A stretch of DNA of 64,000 nucleotides, taken from positions 1 through 64,000 of the forward strand of contig BQUP01000007.1 in the NCBI GenBank assembly GCA_022835595.1, in the 5' to 3' direction. Shown here piece by piece: positions 63,173-64,000 of the stretch. Below the pieces are notes generated by a model. That model saw only the letters and a list, made by a program, of their open reading frames with translations. It was not told the DNA's origin and ran no database searches. The position numbers were made by a program, and so were the translations under genes. Position 1 is the first letter of the stretch, and every line of letters begins with the position of its first letter. Source of the DNA: Cystobasidium ongulense. Lineage: Eukaryota; Basidiomycota; Cystobasidiomycetes; Cystobasidiales; Cystobasidiaceae.

Positions 63173-64000
63173 TCATCGAGGTCCTCTCAAGCCCCACGTT
63201 GGCATGTTCGATGACCTGGAGCCCGGTCCAGGGGGAGGGTAAGCAAGGGGATGAGCCTGTCGAGTCGCAGGTCTGGCGTGAGGTCCAGGTTGTCCATATG
63301 GCCCAGCCTGAGGCATCGCTCTCTGTTGCTGTACGGATTCAGGAGCACCACCGCCGTACTGCACGAAAGACGATTATCCATCAGACCCGATATCAGAGGC
63401 CGAATGATTATCCCTTTTCAAAATTACCCACCTTTGACTTGAAAGCCAAGAGATCCGAAAGGTCGCTCTGTAACTGCTTCTTCTGATCACGCAGTATTCC
63501 GACTTCATCCAAGGTCTTCTTAACTTCATCATCCAGCTGAGCTTTGAAAGCAGCTAACGAATTTGACATCTCTTCTTTCATAGTGATGATGGCTTCTTCA
63601 GACTCCAGTCCAATATCTCGTATCTTCGGCGTGAGAGCTATGAATACATATAATCTTAGTCAGCTTGACCAGGGACCGCAGAATTTCGAGCACTATTGTT
63701 TTTAAAAACTCACTCTCTTTTAGATTAACAAGAGCCAGCTCTTGGTGTAGCATTTGATCCTTGAGCAAAGCGATAATCCTTTCGATACCTTCCTCACTCT
63801 CAGGGTCCTTGTGCTGCTGAGCACCCAGCTCCTCACGCCTAGCCTCCCATTCCCGGAGTTCTTTACGGACCGCGTCAATCTCTGCTGCATGCCGTTCTCT
63901 TTCCAAGTCCATCTTGATATTGTGATCTTCGCGCTGGTAGTGATCGCGTTCATACTGTCGAGCTTCCTGCTCTTTGAGCAATTTAATGATTTCGAGTATA
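63173..64000 (-). CDS. Coiled-coil protein with Pro/Gly/Gln-rich tail (5' truncated)
   Basis: Three exons are visible from the right edge: 64000 to about 63711, then an exon with LTPKIRDIGLESEEAIITMK and QLDDEVKKTLDEVGILRDQK, then a last exon ending at 63173. The first part is a strong coiled coil (REDHNIKMDLERERHAAEID, VRKELREWEARREEL, IERIIALLKDQMLHQELA). The last 60 residues switch to Gln, Pro, Gly and Arg (QQQRAMPQAGPYGQPGPHAR, then YPPPGPGSRSSNMP). The start lies beyond the window. A Gly/Pro tail after a coiled coil is seen in several adaptor proteins, but I cannot name this one. Confidence 0.6.

Overview
The window is nuclear DNA of a fungus, most likely a basidiomycete. Almost every gene is cut by short introns of about 50-90 nt with GT(A/G)AGT-type donors, CTAAC/CTGAC-like branch sites and C/TAG acceptors. 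Genes lie on both strands, close together, with no operons. The protein set (Brr2, Orc1, Msi1/RBBP4, Mpp6, RAMP4, Yvc1, Ssp120-like, Cab2) is fungal. I saw no transposon, retroelement or CRISPR. Intron boundaries below were worked out by hand: each joins two reading frames without a stop and restores the expected protein.

Layout. 1-955: 3' end of a coiled-coil membrane protein (Kar5/Tht1-like). 1489-1636: intron-containing tRNA. 2137-5005 (-): Stb2/Stb6-like protein, divergent from MPP6 (5250-6141, +). 6250-7205 (-): NAD(P)-binding oxidoreductase. 7415-14355 (-): BRR2 spliceosomal helicase, divergent from a PHD/SET protein with an RGG tail (14971-21094, +). 21409-21827: RAMP4/Ysy6. 22439-24422 (-): Msi1/RBBP4 WD40, divergent from a small coiled-coil gene (24565-25553, +). 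26072-29377: vacuolar TRP channel Yvc1. 29576-29824: small one-helix protein. 30240-31743: Ssp120-like EF-hand protein. 32862-33780: doubtful gene.

34225-36987 (-): XPF-like, nuclease-dead protein of the Zip2/SHOC1 kind. 37186-38320 (-): unknown acidic protein. 39399-41384 (+): nine-exon seven-transmembrane protein. 41637-43433 (+): CLYBL-type lyase in 13 exons, convergent with phosphopantothenate-cysteine ligase (43548-45028, -). 45277-47553 (-): amidase-signature hydrolase. 48903-52319 (-): Hsp20-domain protein with a very long Ser-rich front. 53353-54219 (+): GNAT acetyltransferase. 54682-57813 (-): ORC1. 58096-59390 (-): pyrimidine 5'-nucleotidase of the Sdt1/Phm8 kind. 59937-61913 (-): GPI-anchored class 3 lipase-like protein whose nucleophile serine appears to be glycine. 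63173-64000 (-): 3' end of a coiled-coil gene.

The genes are mostly independent housekeeping functions: splicing (Brr2), exosome RNA processing (Mpp6), chromatin (Msi1, Set3-like), replication (Orc1), coenzyme A synthesis (Cab2) and secretory or vacuolar proteins. No clustered pathway stands out. The points of most interest are the Ser-to-Gly change in the lipase motif, the odd tRNA anticodon loop, the XPF-like protein, a 17-copy perfect hexamer inside a YVC1 intron, an in-frame GC-AG intron, several micro-exons and patches of AT-ended codons.
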